A stretch of DNA of 64,000 bases from Fimbriimonadaceae bacterium (GCA_019187105.1 JABAQM010000001.1:620001-684000); one strand, 5' to 3'; counted from the stretch's first letter, positions 1 to 8,439 are shown. Notes: generated from the sequence alone by a model not told the origin. Made by a program: numbers and translations.

Positions 1-1
1 T

Positions 2-754
2 TGGGACATCCCTCGGCAGCCAGAAATCATCAGCAGGGAACTTGGTGTCACCATCAAATATGCGAGGATGTCCGATGAAGTTTTGTCGATCCCTCGAGGG
101 ATCGATCTCAATAAAGCTGGCGGAACGGGATTCTTCGTCCCCAGGCCCAAACCGACCATTGTTTTGCCACTGCGGCAGACTGGCCCGGTGACCCGGGATC
201 TCTTCACATGGGCCCACGAACTAGGTCATTTCTTGGTTTGGGAAAGTCTTCGAATTGTGCCCGGCAACGACTATTGGGCGCACGAAGCTGCGTGCAACTG
301 GTTTGCTGGCGAGTTTCTCGTTCCCGAGAACATCGCCCGGGATATCGCCGGATCGCCAAGCCGAGAGTGGCTTACTGCGGTCGATGATCTTGCGGCCAAA
401 TGTGATGTCTCGTGGATCGTAGCTGCGAACTCCTTGACCTCTGTCAGCGCCGGACGAGTTGTGTTCTTGTGGATGGAGGCCCGCGGTACTAAGGTGATTG
501 CAAAGAATCCGTCAGTTCTCCACTACTGTGGCAAGCCCCTTGGCAACAGGGCGTCTTTCGACGACGCAGAGCTATGTCGCATTATTCAGCGGCTTGGCCA
601 TGGAGCGACTACTGTAACGACGCTATCATCAGACTTTGGCCAGTTGCCCACGAAGGATGGTATTGCGTTGTTAAGAAGGACTAATGTTGGAGTCCAAGCC
701 ATGGTTCGGCTACATCGCAAATCTGCCCTTCCGAAAGAGAACACGCACAGCTAG
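2..754 (+). CDS. ImmA/IrrE-family metallopeptidase (5' partial)
   Basis: Zinc-dependent peptidase of the ImmA/IrrE (COG2856) type. Members commonly cleave repressors in mobile elements or in stress and toxin-antitoxin modules. The reading frame is open to the left window edge; counting from the internal ATG at 68, the catalytic HELGH motif lies at residues 50-54 and the third-ligand region HEAACNWFAGEFLVP begins near residue 72. The segment before the ATG at 68 still reads like the usual N-terminal part of the family, so the true start is probably upstream of the window. The region after residue 100 resembles the C-terminal extension of longer members. A cognate helix-turn-helix repressor would be expected upstream and cannot be seen. 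It converges with the GHKL ATPase gene across a hairpin-containing spacer. Confidence 0.85.
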   Translation, partial: WDIPRQPEIISRELGVTIKYARMSDEVLSIPRGIDLNKAGGTGFFVPRPKPTIVLPLRQTGPVTRDLFTWAHELGHFLVWESLRIVPGNDYWAHEAACNWFAGEFLVPENIARDIAGSPSREWLTAVDDLAAKCDVSWIVAANSLTSVSAGRVVFLWMEARGTKVIAKNPSVLHYCGKPLGNRASFDDAELCRIIQRLGHGATTVTTLSSDFGQLPTKDGIALLRRTNVGVQAMVRLHRKSALPKENTHS

Positions 755-813
755 TTGCGAAGTCCTCAAGGCTACCTGAGCAAACATGTGTCAGACGGCG
801 GCAAGCTGAACGT

Positions 814-838
814 CCGCCCCGCCTACGAGGCGGGGCGG
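814..838. terminator. Hairpin between convergent genes, possible bidirectional terminator
   Basis: Perfect inverted repeat: CCGCCCCGCC (814-823), loop TACGA, GGCGGGGCGG (829-838). It lies 60 bases after the stop codon of the metallopeptidase gene. No T-run follows on the plus strand, so intrinsic termination is uncertain. A mobile-element remnant is the alternative. Confidence 0.4.
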
Positions 839-1017
839 ATGGCCACGGTTTTGGGTGCCCTGGGTTCGCAGGCGAGCCTAGGCGCAATGGCATTCCGGCA
901 TCAGTGCCTCCTGCAATAAGAGATTCCGCTCTAAACTCAATCGCGACCGCCAGCAATGCCTTCGGCCCACGGGTTAGCTTCGCGAACCCGTGCCACCCGA
1001 CGTGCCACCCTGCAGGT

Positions 1018-1046
1018 ACCCCCGGTTCCGGAGGGTAACCGGGGGT
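1018..1046. other. Perfect 10-bp hairpin near the 3' end of the GHKL gene
   Basis: ACCCCCGGTT (1018-1027) pairs with AACCGGGGGT (1037-1046) across a 9-nt loop. It lies 65 bases beyond the minus-strand stop codon of the GHKL ATPase gene and could act as its terminator or mRNA-stabilising end. No U-tract is seen. Confidence 0.4.
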
Positions 1047-1110
1047 GGTAGGAGCTGGCATTTGCGCCAATTGATGCGGGCGCGCGAGCCGGTCAATCGC
1101 AGGCCAGAGG

Positions 1111-2610
1111 TTACGCAAGCAGTGCCCATAGCGTCGCATTTAGCTGTTGCTTTACGGCTTCAGCAGACTCCGGCATCATCAGGTGCGTCATGCAAAGCCC
1201 AAACGTGATGTAGTCCAGTAGGGCGATAACTTTCGGGTCGTCGGAATGCGCCACCAATTCGCGCCAAAATGGGTGCTCTCTGTTGTACGTGATGATCACA
1301 GTAGACCTGTCCTGCTTGACCTGATAGTAACCAGCATCACCGTACTCACCTTCTTCGAAGACCACCTTGAGCCCCGTAGGGGTTTTAAACTCCTGGTGTC
1401 GCGGCTCTCGTTCTCGCGCGCCGTCGCCTTGGGAATGCGTTCCCTGGTTGCGCCGCGGTTCTCGCTTCTCTAACAAAGCCGGAGGCTTTGGTATCAGCTT
1501 CGACTTTCGGCTGATCATGTCCTCCGCAATGCGGTGATCCAGGCCCCCCCTTGAGACGTTTGCCCGCCGCCGTTTGCGTAGCGCCGACTGCTTCACTAGC
1601 GTCTGGCAAACTTCTTTCACCTTATCGATGAACGCTTGATTAGCCACATCAATGCGACTCTTCGTAACGTCAACCTTGAAGTAGCCGTCGAGCGAACCGT
1701 CGAAGCTGATTTCCGCACGGAAGTGCGCCACTTCTGCGTGCTTCGTAAATAGGTCAAACGACTCTGCGGCAATGATTTCTCGGTTGTTCCTGACAACGTA
1801 AAAGCCCGCGTTGCGCGGCGTGATACCCAAGTCCGTGTTGCCAGCCAAGCCGAGGTCGGGAAGCTCTACTGCCTTAATTGCGATGATGTGGTCGTTGTCC
1901 AGCACAAAAGTGTCGTCGAGTACGACCTCTGTCTCCGAATGGTTCTGCATCAAGGGATCGATCGGCTCTGCCAATTTGCCCTTGATGCGAATTCGGACTC
2001 CTGCACGGAGAAACTTCCGATATGTTTGGCCAACCCGTTTCCGCAGCGTGTTTGCAAAGGTCGTTGGGTCCCAATTGCTCAAGGAGTCGATCCTCAACAG
2101 TCGGATCACCGTGCCTTGAGGTCGCCGATCGGCGCCGTCTTCGGCCGGTCGGAGCCAAATGTCGAACCGGTTTGATTCGCTGATGGCGTCCAGATCGAAA
2201 CCCCCGGCTAGAATCGGGCCATTGGCGGTGCGCGTAAGAACCTCGACTCGCCGAGCTTGACTGATCGATGCGGTTACTAGTCCGAGACCGAAGGCACCCA
2301 AGTCTGTAGGATCGTGCTCCGTCTCCGATCCCAGTCGCAGAGCCTCTTTAAGCGTGGCTTCGTCCATTCCGCGCCCGTTGTCGGACACGGTGATTACCAT
2401 GTCCCCTTTGTCCCTCGAGCCGGTGATGTCCAGCACGACCTCGGAGGCGTCGGCATCTAAGCAGTTATCAATGAGGTCCATAACAGCACGGTAGCTGTCG
2501 TAACCTAGGTTGCGCAAACTCGACATGAGTCTTCTTGCGCTAGGCGGGTTCTCGATCACGCCCATGGCATGGTCGTGCTGCTGTATTACTGCAGCGGAAG
2601 GTGTATTCAT
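1111..2610 (-). CDS. GHKL-type (Hsp90/MutL/MORC-like) ATPase
   Basis: 499-aa protein with an N-terminal Bergerat-fold ATPase. The N-box is DLIDNCLDADA (residues 45-55), the G1 box is SDNGRGM (D77, G79, G81) and the lid glycines are in GAFGLG (105-110). A transducer-like region follows, then a basic, disordered linker (about 370-420) and a C-terminal domain with no recognised family. There is no phosphoacceptor domain, which argues against an ordinary two-component kinase; the overall look is closer to MutL/MORC-type DNA-associated ATPases. Start chosen at 2610 because AGGAG stands 7 bases upstream. An in-frame extension to 2838 is open but its sequence is not protein-like. The neighbouring metallopeptidase suggests an accessory or defence setting. 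Exact role unknown. Confidence 0.8.
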   Translation of the reverse strand: MNTPSAAVIQQHDHAMGVIENPPSARRLMSSLRNLGYDSYRAVMDLIDNCLDADASEVVLDITGSRDKGDMVITVSDNGRGMDEATLKEALRLGSETEHDPTDLGAFGLGLVTASISQARRVEVLTRTANGPILAGGFDLDAISESNRFDIWLRPAEDGADRRPQGTVIRLLRIDSLSNWDPTTFANTLRKRVGQTYRKFLRAGVRIRIKGKLAEPIDPLMQNHSETEVVLDDTFVLDNDHIIAIKAVELPDLGLAGNTDLGITPRNAGFYVVRNNREIIAAESFDLFTKHAEVAHFRAEISFDGSLDGYFKVDVTKSRIDVANQAFIDKVKEVCQTLVKQSALRKRRRANVSRGGLDHRIAEDMISRKSKLIPKPPALLEKREPRRNQGTHSQGDGAREREPRHQEFKTPTGLKVVFEEGEYGDAGYYQVKQDRSTVIITYNREHPFWRELVAHSDDPKVIALLDYITFGLCMTHLMMPESAEAVKQQLNATLWALLA

Positions 2611-2803
2611 TTTTGTCTCCTGACCTCGATGCCATTGGCACCAAGGTGCTGTTCTTACTGTGCCAACCCAGCAAAGCGCCCGATTGGCGGCCAAATTATG
2701 GCACACGGCAAGAGTCGGATGCCCAACTGCTGAGGCGCCCCTCGACATACCATTGCTTCTCGAACCCGTGCCACAGCCCGACCGCCACGCCATAATCCCA
2801 TCC

Positions 2804-3388
2804 ATGAGCTGGGCACTTGTCGCCGTCGCTTTGGTCACGGTCCAGGCCGGACAGCGTCCGGATCAAGCCCTGGTGCCGGATGATCGGCTCGTCATCGAAA
2901 CCGCGCTTCTCCACTTTTACACCGAAAAAGGGATCAAGTCCAAGTTCATCCCGGGCGTGTCGAGGGTCGTCATGCTGCATCGATGGAGCCCGGAAAAGAC
3001 GGGATTCCTGATGGAGGAGCAGATCGACTCCGAGCTCCGCCCCCGAAAGCTCCCCCGGGAACTCATCCGCAGTTTGATGGCTCGTAACCAGGGCAAGCAG
3101 GAGTTTGATGCGATCGTGCGGGACTGGAAGCCCATGAAGTTCAACCCCCGGATCGAGGTCGGGGAGTATGGTTCGCTGATGGGTCGCCGTAGGGGACCGG
3201 AAGCGCTTGAGCGCCGGTCACTGGGCGTGTTCGATTGCTACGCGCCCGGGTATTCGCGGGATAAATCAACTGCCGTTCTCCGCGCCGGCTTCTCTCCATC
3301 TGCCCACGGGGCGATGGCGACGTATCTTCTTAAACGAAAGGGCTCGGGGTGGCGGGTCCTGTGGTGCAAGTTCAGCTATTTCGCGTAG
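2804..3388 (+). CDS. Secreted protein of unknown function
   Basis: 194 aa. The N-terminus (MSWALVAVALVTVQA) looks like a short signal peptide, so export is likely. The mature part is basic, with alternating beta-like stretches and a C-terminal LLKRKGSGWRVLWCKF segment reminiscent of the last strands of small alpha+beta (NTF2- or DUF4440-like) folds, but no family can be named. Start placed at 2804 because the hydrophobic segment begins there; the frame is open upstream to 2660 without protein-like sequence. It points toward the palindromes of the neighbouring transposase unit. Confidence 0.6.
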   Translation: MSWALVAVALVTVQAGQRPDQALVPDDRLVIETALLHFYTEKGIKSKFIPGVSRVVMLHRWSPEKTGFLMEEQIDSELRPRKLPRELIRSLMARNQGKQEFDAIVRDWKPMKFNPRIEVGEYGSLMGRRRGPEALERRSLGVFDCYAPGYSRDKSTAVLRAGFSPSAHGAMATYLLKRKGSGWRVLWCKFSYFA

Positions 3389-3435
3389 TTTGGGGGAGCG
3401 GGGTTCGGCTTTGGCGTTCGGGGTTCGGGGTTGCT

Positions 3436-3521
3436 CACCCCGATTAGGGGTGGAAGATCTTAGCCCGGGGTCGATGACCCCGGGAAAGCGATGGCGCCCG
3501 ACCACGACCCCAGCGGGGTCG
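3436..3521. repeat. Left REP-like palindrome cluster
   Basis: Three stem-loops: CACCCC/GGGGTG at 3436-3452 (5-nt loop), CCCGGGGTC/GACCCCGGG at 3464-3484 (3-nt loop) and CGACCCC/GGGGTCG at 3505-3521 (3-nt loop). All share a GGGGTC core with the right-hand cluster. They lie just downstream of the transposase stop codon. Confidence 0.7.
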
Positions 3522-3557
3522 CAGATTTCCATGCGGTCATAAACAAAGCGGTGCCGA

Positions 3558-4013
3558 TCAATCCAAGAATCGCTCATCGTAGGGCACGCCAAACTCCGCG
3601 AGAATCTTCCGAAGTTCCTCCAAGGAGGACACCTTCCGGTGGTGTTCCTCCTGATTGGCAATGTAGGCAACCACCGCGCCGAGGTCCAGCGGGCTTATGC
3701 TAAAAGCGGCGTATCCCGTTTGCCAAGCAAAGGCCGGGCAGCGTTCCTGCACCCACACCGATGAGGCCTTCTTGACCTCGCGAATGAGGTCGGCCACGTT
3801 TTGAGTTGCTTTCAATCCCACGAGCAGATGAATGTGATCGGCGACCCCGCCAACGGCGATCGGCACCCCGCCAAGACCACGTACGGTCCCACCAATGTAG
3901 GCGTGAAGCTCGGCTCGCCATCCTTGACCAATGGTCGCGGCGCGACCCTTGGTTGCGAAGATGACGTGGGCGTTCAGGCTAAGGTAGGTCGATGACACGG
4001 CTGATTCTGGCAC
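3558..4013 (-). CDS. IS200/RAYT-type Y1 transposase
   Basis: 151-aa HUH single-strand transposase. The metal-binding HUH pair is H60-I-H62 in ADHIHLLV, the catalytic tyrosine is Y117 in AYIANQEEHH, and the conserved WQTGYAAFSIS block is at 97-107. Length and motifs match complete IS200/Y1 family members, so it looks intact. The GTG at 4013 is used; a second GTG at 3998 is possible. There is no TnpB partner. Flanking paired palindromes suggest it acts on REP sequences. Confidence 0.9.
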   Translation of the reverse strand: MPESAVSSTYLSLNAHVIFATKGRAATIGQGWRAELHAYIGGTVRGLGGVPIAVGGVADHIHLLVGLKATQNVADLIREVKKASSVWVQERCPAFAWQTGYAAFSISPLDLGAVVAYIANQEEHHRKVSSLEELRKILAEFGVPYDERFLD

Positions 4014-4048
4014 CGCGCTGCGGTGCGGGGATATTGGGGGGACTGCTA

Positions 4049-4095
4049 CCTGGGGTCAAGACCCCAGGCTAAGTTCATTGACCCCTTCGGGGTCA
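4049..4095. repeat. Right REP-like palindrome pair
   Basis: Stem-loops CCTGGGGTC/GACCCCAGG at 4049-4068 and TGACCCC/GGGGTCA at 4079-4095 lie directly upstream of the transposase. They share the GGGGTC core, order and orientation with the left pair, supporting a common origin as transposase recognition sites. Confidence 0.7.
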
Positions 4096-4153
4096 GTCTA
4101 CGGCCGCAGGCGGGGGGATCGGGTTTCGGGGTTGGGCAATGCCCCCCGTTGAG

Positions 4154-4459
4154 CTATTTCGACTCGTTGATTCGCTTCACTTCCTTGATCAAGAACTCGA
4201 TGTTAATGAACGGGGCGCCACCGGTGCGCTTCCAGCGAACGCGCCCCATCGTGTCGATCAGGATCGTCGAATGGAGCTCCATGTCCTCGAAATCGTCGTA
4301 CGACGCAAAGCGACGCGCGTTCTCGTGATTCCGATCGGATAGGAACGTGACGTTCACGCCCTCCAAGGTTGCCGACGTTTTGAGTTTGTCGGGCGCGGCA
4401 CTGCACACCGCGAGCACGACGGTGTTCTGCGCCTCGAAGTCCGAAGCCTTCTCGTTGAT
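4154..4459 (-). pseudogene. Thioredoxin-like tail cut off by in-frame TAG
   Basis: This stretch is in the same frame as the upstream TPR gene, directly after its TAG at 4460-4462. It encodes about 101 more residues that complete a thioredoxin/AhpC-like fold, including the run from INEKASDFEAQN through a TILIDTMGRVRW strand to VKRINESK. There is no frameshift and the sequence remains protein-like, so the interruption looks recent. It may be a disabled gene end, a rare readthrough product or a sequence error. An independent start at 4417 would miss the first part of the fold and the CxxC site. Confidence 0.65.
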
Positions 4460-6322
4460 CTACTTCAGCTGGCCGACGCAATGGACGCAAGCTTCACCCA
4501 AAAAGAAGACGAGGAGCACATTCTTGCCCGCGTAGTCCTTGAGCTGGACGGGCTTACCTTCGACGCTCACGACTTGTAGATTGGGCGCGGTAAACGGACG
4601 CCAGTTCATCGGGCCGAGCTTGTCGAGGTCCTTGGGACGATAGATCCGCTCCGGTCGCGGGGTTTCGGCGACGGGCTTGGTCTTCAGCTTCAGCTTCCGA
4701 ACATCATCCAGCCACCTCAAGTTGGGATCGTCCTGAGACCAGACAGCTTCCAGCCGGCTCGCATAGTGGGTTGCCCGCTCGATGTTGCCGGCGGCATGGT
4801 GGGCGAGGGCCAGGCCGGACAGCGTGAAGCCGTCGTTCGGCTCTTCTTTCAATGCCCGTTCGTAGCATTCGATCGCGAGCTTGTTGTCGCCTCGCTTGCG
4901 ATAGTCGTCGCCGAGCAACCGAATGACCCGCCACGGACTCCAGGGTGGATCGCCTCCGACGACCTTGGCATCCTGCTCGGCGGCATTCAGGAGTGCCTTA
5001 TGTCCTTCCAGCAAGCGGTTTTCGGATAGGGCGACCAAGCCTTCGGCGGTATTGATACCCATCGCGAACATAAGGTTCGGAAAGCTGTTAGGATCCTTGT
5101 CTGTCGCGGCAACCTTGATTTGCAACGCCTTCAAGTCTTGCAGCCGTTCCTTCGCTTCTCGGATCTTGCCCAAGCCGTTCAGGGCAAGGGTCTCGGCAAA
5201 AGCCTGATCAAATTTTCCGAAGTCGTCTTTCGGGTCCCAATCCACGACCCCCGGCTTCATGATTTCATCCCAGCGCTCGAACTTGATGAGGGCACGCACG
5301 AGCGCCATGTGGCCCTCGGCAACCGTGCGGCTCGCGGAAAGGTTCTCGGGGTCGCGGGGTGAAGCGAGCATATCGCGGGCGCCCTGCAGGGACGCCTCTG
5401 CCATCCCGAGCTGCTCTTGGATGTAGCACAGGTAGTTCCGATTGTGCGGATAGTTCCACGTTTCGAACGGCAGCGCGAGCCGGTCGTTCATGTAGCGGAG
5501 TTCGATGCGGGTCGCCGAATCCATCGCGATCGCGGCTTCGTGCCACATCCCGATCTTGGAGTAGATATGCCCGGGCATGTGCAGGGCGTGGCCGATACCC
5601 GGCGCTGACTTCCCATACAGTTCGCAGCTCCGAATGGCTTGCTCAGAAGAGACCCCATCCCAATTGTGGATGCTGGTGTGGTGGGCGCCCGGGTGCATCG
5701 GGTTCTTGGCCAGGACCTGGTCGATCAGCAGCTGATTGGCGAAAGCGCTGCCCTGCCAGATATTGAAGAGGGCAAGATGAGCCTTCGCTTCGATGTCGTC
5801 CGGATACTTGATGACAAGGTTCTGGAGGAGCTGGACGAGGACCTTTGGCGCTTCCTTCACGCCGGGCGCGGTTGCCTGTGCCCAGGCCTCGATGTACATG
5901 CGCTCGCGATCCGTGACCTTGTCCGCGCGCCGAACCGCTTCCCTGAGAAACACCTTGTATCGATCGAACTCCTTGTCGTCGAAGTTGGGCGAGCCCATGG
6001 TGAACCAGTTGAATCCGCAACGAGCGAGGCTCCAATAGGCCATCGCGCAGTCAGGATCGAGCTTCAAGCACCAACGGAACGACCGCTCGGCCTCTTCGAA
6101 CCAAAAGGAATGAAGCAGCGCGTTGCCCTGGTTGAACCACTTCTGCACCTCCGGGTTCTTGGACGTGATGGGGAATGGAGCTTCGCCAAGGCCTTCCATG
6201 ACCCATGGCCGCAACCGCATCCCGGAGTCGAACGCCGATCCGTGCCTCGAATGGCCCGGGTCATCGTCGGCCAGTCCGATAACGGAAGCCATGAGGAGCA
6301 GAAAGATAGCAAGGTGGCGCAT
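4460..6322 (-). CDS. Secreted TPR protein with truncated thioredoxin-like domain
   Basis: 620 aa as read. A signal peptide (MRHLAIFLLLMASVIGLA) is followed by a large TPR-type helical repeat region, then a linker and the beginning of a redoxin domain with a CVHC motif. The protein stops three residues after the motif at a TAG, while the rest of the redoxin domain continues in frame to 4154. Family members with this architecture normally end in the complete redoxin domain, about 730 residues here. Start at 6322 chosen for the signal peptide; an ATG at 6346 is the alternative. The intact protein would be expected to act outside the cytoplasm as a thiol-redox protein; as written only the TPR part would be made complete. 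Confidence 0.75.
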   Translation of the reverse strand: MRHLAIFLLLMASVIGLADDDPGHSRHGSAFDSGMRLRPWVMEGLGEAPFPITSKNPEVQKWFNQGNALLHSFWFEEAERSFRWCLKLDPDCAMAYWSLARCGFNWFTMGSPNFDDKEFDRYKVFLREAVRRADKVTDRERMYIEAWAQATAPGVKEAPKVLVQLLQNLVIKYPDDIEAKAHLALFNIWQGSAFANQLLIDQVLAKNPMHPGAHHTSIHNWDGVSSEQAIRSCELYGKSAPGIGHALHMPGHIYSKIGMWHEAAIAMDSATRIELRYMNDRLALPFETWNYPHNRNYLCYIQEQLGMAEASLQGARDMLASPRDPENLSASRTVAEGHMALVRALIKFERWDEIMKPGVVDWDPKDDFGKFDQAFAETLALNGLGKIREAKERLQDLKALQIKVAATDKDPNSFPNLMFAMGINTAEGLVALSENRLLEGHKALLNAAEQDAKVVGGDPPWSPWRVIRLLGDDYRKRGDNKLAIECYERALKEEPNDGFTLSGLALAHHAAGNIERATHYASRLEAVWSQDDPNLRWLDDVRKLKLKTKPVAETPRPERIYRPKDLDKLGPMNWRPFTAPNLQVVSVEGKPVQLKDYAGKNVLLVFFLGEACVHCVGQLK

Positions 6323-6494
6323 ACGTAGCCCCGAATGATAGCCCAAATAGCAATCCGCATTCCCTTATTGGGCTCCAACGCTTGTCCCCTCCATATCACG
6401 GACCGGCACGAGGATGGTGGCTTCTGAACCGCCTTAGGGTAACGTGGGCTCAGCCGAAGGCATTTTTGCTAGCTTTCGGTCAAAGGAGAAGACG

Positions 6495-7286
6495 ATGAGA
6501 CTTCTAGCAACGCTTGCGGCATCGGCAGCAGCCCTATCCGCGCATGCGATCATCGATGATTTCGAGACCTACCTGGCCGGCACGTTCCCGAGCGCAAACT
6601 GGGAGGATGCGTCCCTAATTGCGCCGGTTAACGGACCGCCACCGAATCCTTCCTGTGTTGTGGACAAGACGACCGACGCCTTTGGCAATGGCACCCTGGC
6701 CCTGCATCTGGATTCCACCTGGGTGGGTGCGTCCAGCGGGGTGTGGCGCAAGGAATCGATTGCGGCTGTCACCGAGCTGACTTTCGACTTCCGCATCGAC
6801 AGCTTTGGCTCCGGCGCCACCGGGGATGTGACAGACTGGGCTTTCGACGCCATGATCGGCAAAGCCCGCGACGACATCCACGTCGGCGCGTGGAACTCGA
6901 TGCAGATCTACGCTTCCAACATGAGCCAGGACTTCCGCGGCTATACGATCGACAGCGGCCAGTTCGAGGACGACCTACCCTACGGGCTCAAGCTCGAGAC
7001 GAAGAAGTGGTACCACGTCCGGGCCACGTTCGATAAAACCATCGGCAGCATCCGCTCCGAGGTCTGGGACATCGCCGCGAACGCCCTGCTGTTGGATGCG
7101 ACCGTGCAGGATGCCGGCTGGACCTTGGCGGACGGCGACTTCAACGCGGTCTCGTTCAATCAGGGCGAGCTTTCGGCGCTGGAATCGGCCGACGCGTGGA
7201 TTGACAATATCAATGTCGTGCCGGAGCCGGCGACACTCGCGGTTCTTGGCTGCGCGTTGGCAGCGCTGGTTCGTCGGCGGCGCTAG
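6495..7286 (+). CDS. PEP-CTERM sorting-domain protein
   Basis: 263 aa. An N-terminal signal peptide (MRLLATLAASAAALSAHA) is followed by a beta-rich extracellular region and a C-terminal PEP-CTERM tag: VPEPATLAVLG, a short hydrophobic helix and RRRR. Such proteins are processed by exosortase and anchored or released at the cell surface; no exosortase lies in the window. The body (FDDFETY..., WRKES..., DAWIDNINV) resembles LamG/concanavalin-like secreted domains, but no family is certain. ATG at 6495 chosen because AAAGGAGAA precedes it; the open frame to 6444 is not signal-like. Confidence 0.85.
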   Translation: MRLLATLAASAAALSAHAIIDDFETYLAGTFPSANWEDASLIAPVNGPPPNPSCVVDKTTDAFGNGTLALHLDSTWVGASSGVWRKESIAAVTELTFDFRIDSFGSGATGDVTDWAFDAMIGKARDDIHVGAWNSMQIYASNMSQDFRGYTIDSGQFEDDLPYGLKLETKKWYHVRATFDKTIGSIRSEVWDIAANALLLDATVQDAGWTLADGDFNAVSFNQGELSALESADAWIDNINVVPEPATLAVLGCALAALVRRRR

Positions 7287-7422
7287 GCTCCACACCCTAC
7301 CCCCACTCCCTCGGGCGTAGGCGCTATGGGACGGGGGTTGGGACTGGAAGCCCGGGGCACTGTCCCGTTCACCGGACCGCCATTTGAGGAACCCCGCCTT
7401 CAACCTCTGCGTTGCAAAGAAC

Positions 7423-8439
7423 ATGTTCTTGGCGTTCGTCGTCGCCATGATCGTTCTTGGCCAAACCGTTGAGAAGCCGCCCTTATCCATCGTCGAGGCC
7501 GAGAATCGCTGGAAAAGCATGAGCGGCCCTGTGGCATCGCTCGGTCGCTCTGTGAAGGTCTGGACCGCGTCGCCAACCCAACTTAAGCAATGGGCCATGG
7601 ACATGGATCGGCAGGTGCGATCGCTGGCCATCGACGAAGCCGCCCGCCGGGGGCCGGTAACCCTGCTAACCATCAGTGAGATCGTGCTCGGCAATGATTG
7701 GACGACCGAGAGCAAGCATGGCCTGGAGGTCATCCTGGCACTGAAGCGATGGAACACCCCCGGGACAACCCAACTGATGGCGAAGCTCTTCCAGCATCCG
7801 GATCGCATGGTGCGATGGTGGGCGGCTACGGAGCGCCTCGCAAAGCAGGACGCCAGAGGTCTCAAGCTCGTCGGCGAAGCCCTGCGGGAAGGGGACCCGA
7901 ACCTGAAGATGGAAGCGGCGCAGATCGCCGCAAGCGGCGGATACAAGACCCTGGTTCCCGATCTGCAGATCGCTCAGCGCCGCCTCGAATCCATGCCGAC
8001 GGGTGGCCATACGCACGCGTCGCAGGCCCATGTGCGAGAGGTCATCCGGATCGCACGAGGCTGGCTCGGCGATCCGATTATGCTGAAGGAGTTCCGGCGC
8101 TACAAAACGCCGACGCGGGATGAGCTGCGTGTCATCGCAGCGGTCGAAGGAAGGAAGGCGCGGCCCCTACTTGAGGCATGCCTCAACCGGAGCCTGTGGC
8201 ATCGAATCGTTGCCCTCGGCTACCTGACTCGTCTAGCTGACCGGCGATCGATTGCGGCGCTTCGATTGGCGGCAAGAACGCAGGTTCCCGACGATGCCAA
8301 TAGCAGGATCGGCACCTCTTTGCACACTTGGGCACTCAACCTCGCCGATGACCTTGAGGCGGGCAGGCGGCCGGTTGTACCCCGCTTGCAAGTCGAGGAC
8401 CCCTTTCTGCCTCGAGCTCTGCATCGGGTCCCACGCTAA
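7423..8439 (+). CDS. Exported HEAT-like repeat protein, function unknown
   Basis: 338 aa. MFLAFVVAMIVLGQT looks like a signal peptide or N-terminal anchor. The rest is helical with repeated patterns such as DRQVRSLAIDEAARRG, DRMVRWWAATERLAKQD and LWHRIVALGYLTRLAD, which read like HEAT/armadillo units used for protein binding. ATG at 7423 is preferred over the TTG at 7384 because the hydrophobic segment begins there. No operon partner is evident. Confidence 0.65.
   Translation: MFLAFVVAMIVLGQTVEKPPLSIVEAENRWKSMSGPVASLGRSVKVWTASPTQLKQWAMDMDRQVRSLAIDEAARRGPVTLLTISEIVLGNDWTTESKHGLEVILALKRWNTPGTTQLMAKLFQHPDRMVRWWAATERLAKQDARGLKLVGEALREGDPNLKMEAAQIAASGGYKTLVPDLQIAQRRLESMPTGGHTHASQAHVREVIRIARGWLGDPIMLKEFRRYKTPTRDELRVIAAVEGRKARPLLEACLNRSLWHRIVALGYLTRLADRRSIAALRLAARTQVPDDANSRIGTSLHTWALNLADDLEAGRRPVVPRLQVEDPFLPRALHRVPR

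Larger units (their letters stand above)
755..1110. other. Intergenic spacer with two strong hairpins
   Basis: This 356-base spacer separates two convergent genes. It holds two perfect 10-bp inverted repeats (814-838 and 1018-1046), listed separately. Short repeated phrases such as GTGCCACCC occur twice near 988-1011. No convincing coding sequence is seen: the minus-strand frame open across 681-1139 has no recognisable family and is Arg/Pro/Ala-rich in the way of a shadow frame. Confidence 0.5.
3436..4095 (-). mobile_element. REP-flanked Y1 transposase unit (RAYT/REPtron-like)
   Basis: One tyrosine (Y1) transposase gene is flanked on both sides by a pair of palindromes. Left: 9-bp stem at 3464-3484 and 7-bp stem at 3505-3521. 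Right: 9-bp stem at 4049-4068 and 7-bp stem at 4079-4095. Read along the transposase strand, each side shows the 7-bp hairpin followed by the 9-bp hairpin, so the pairs are direct repeats. Similar GGGTT(T)CGGGGTTG segments lie outside both pairs (about 3421-3433 and 4111-4124). This is the layout expected for REP-associated tyrosine transposases rather than a classical IS200 with two different ends. Confidence 0.65.

Noticed and set aside
681-1139. 152-residue minus-strand frame in the spacer
   Set aside because: Composition is Arg/Pro/Ala-rich, it overlaps the ends of both neighbouring genes, and no family pattern is seen.
4460-4462. Pyrrolysine or selenocysteine decoding of the TAG
   Set aside because: TAG is not a selenocysteine codon, no pyl genes or insertion element are seen, and a point mutation explains it more simply.
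5639-6328. 229-residue plus-strand frame
   Set aside because: Antisense shadow of the TPR-redoxin gene, which has a signal peptide and a TPR pattern on the minus strand.
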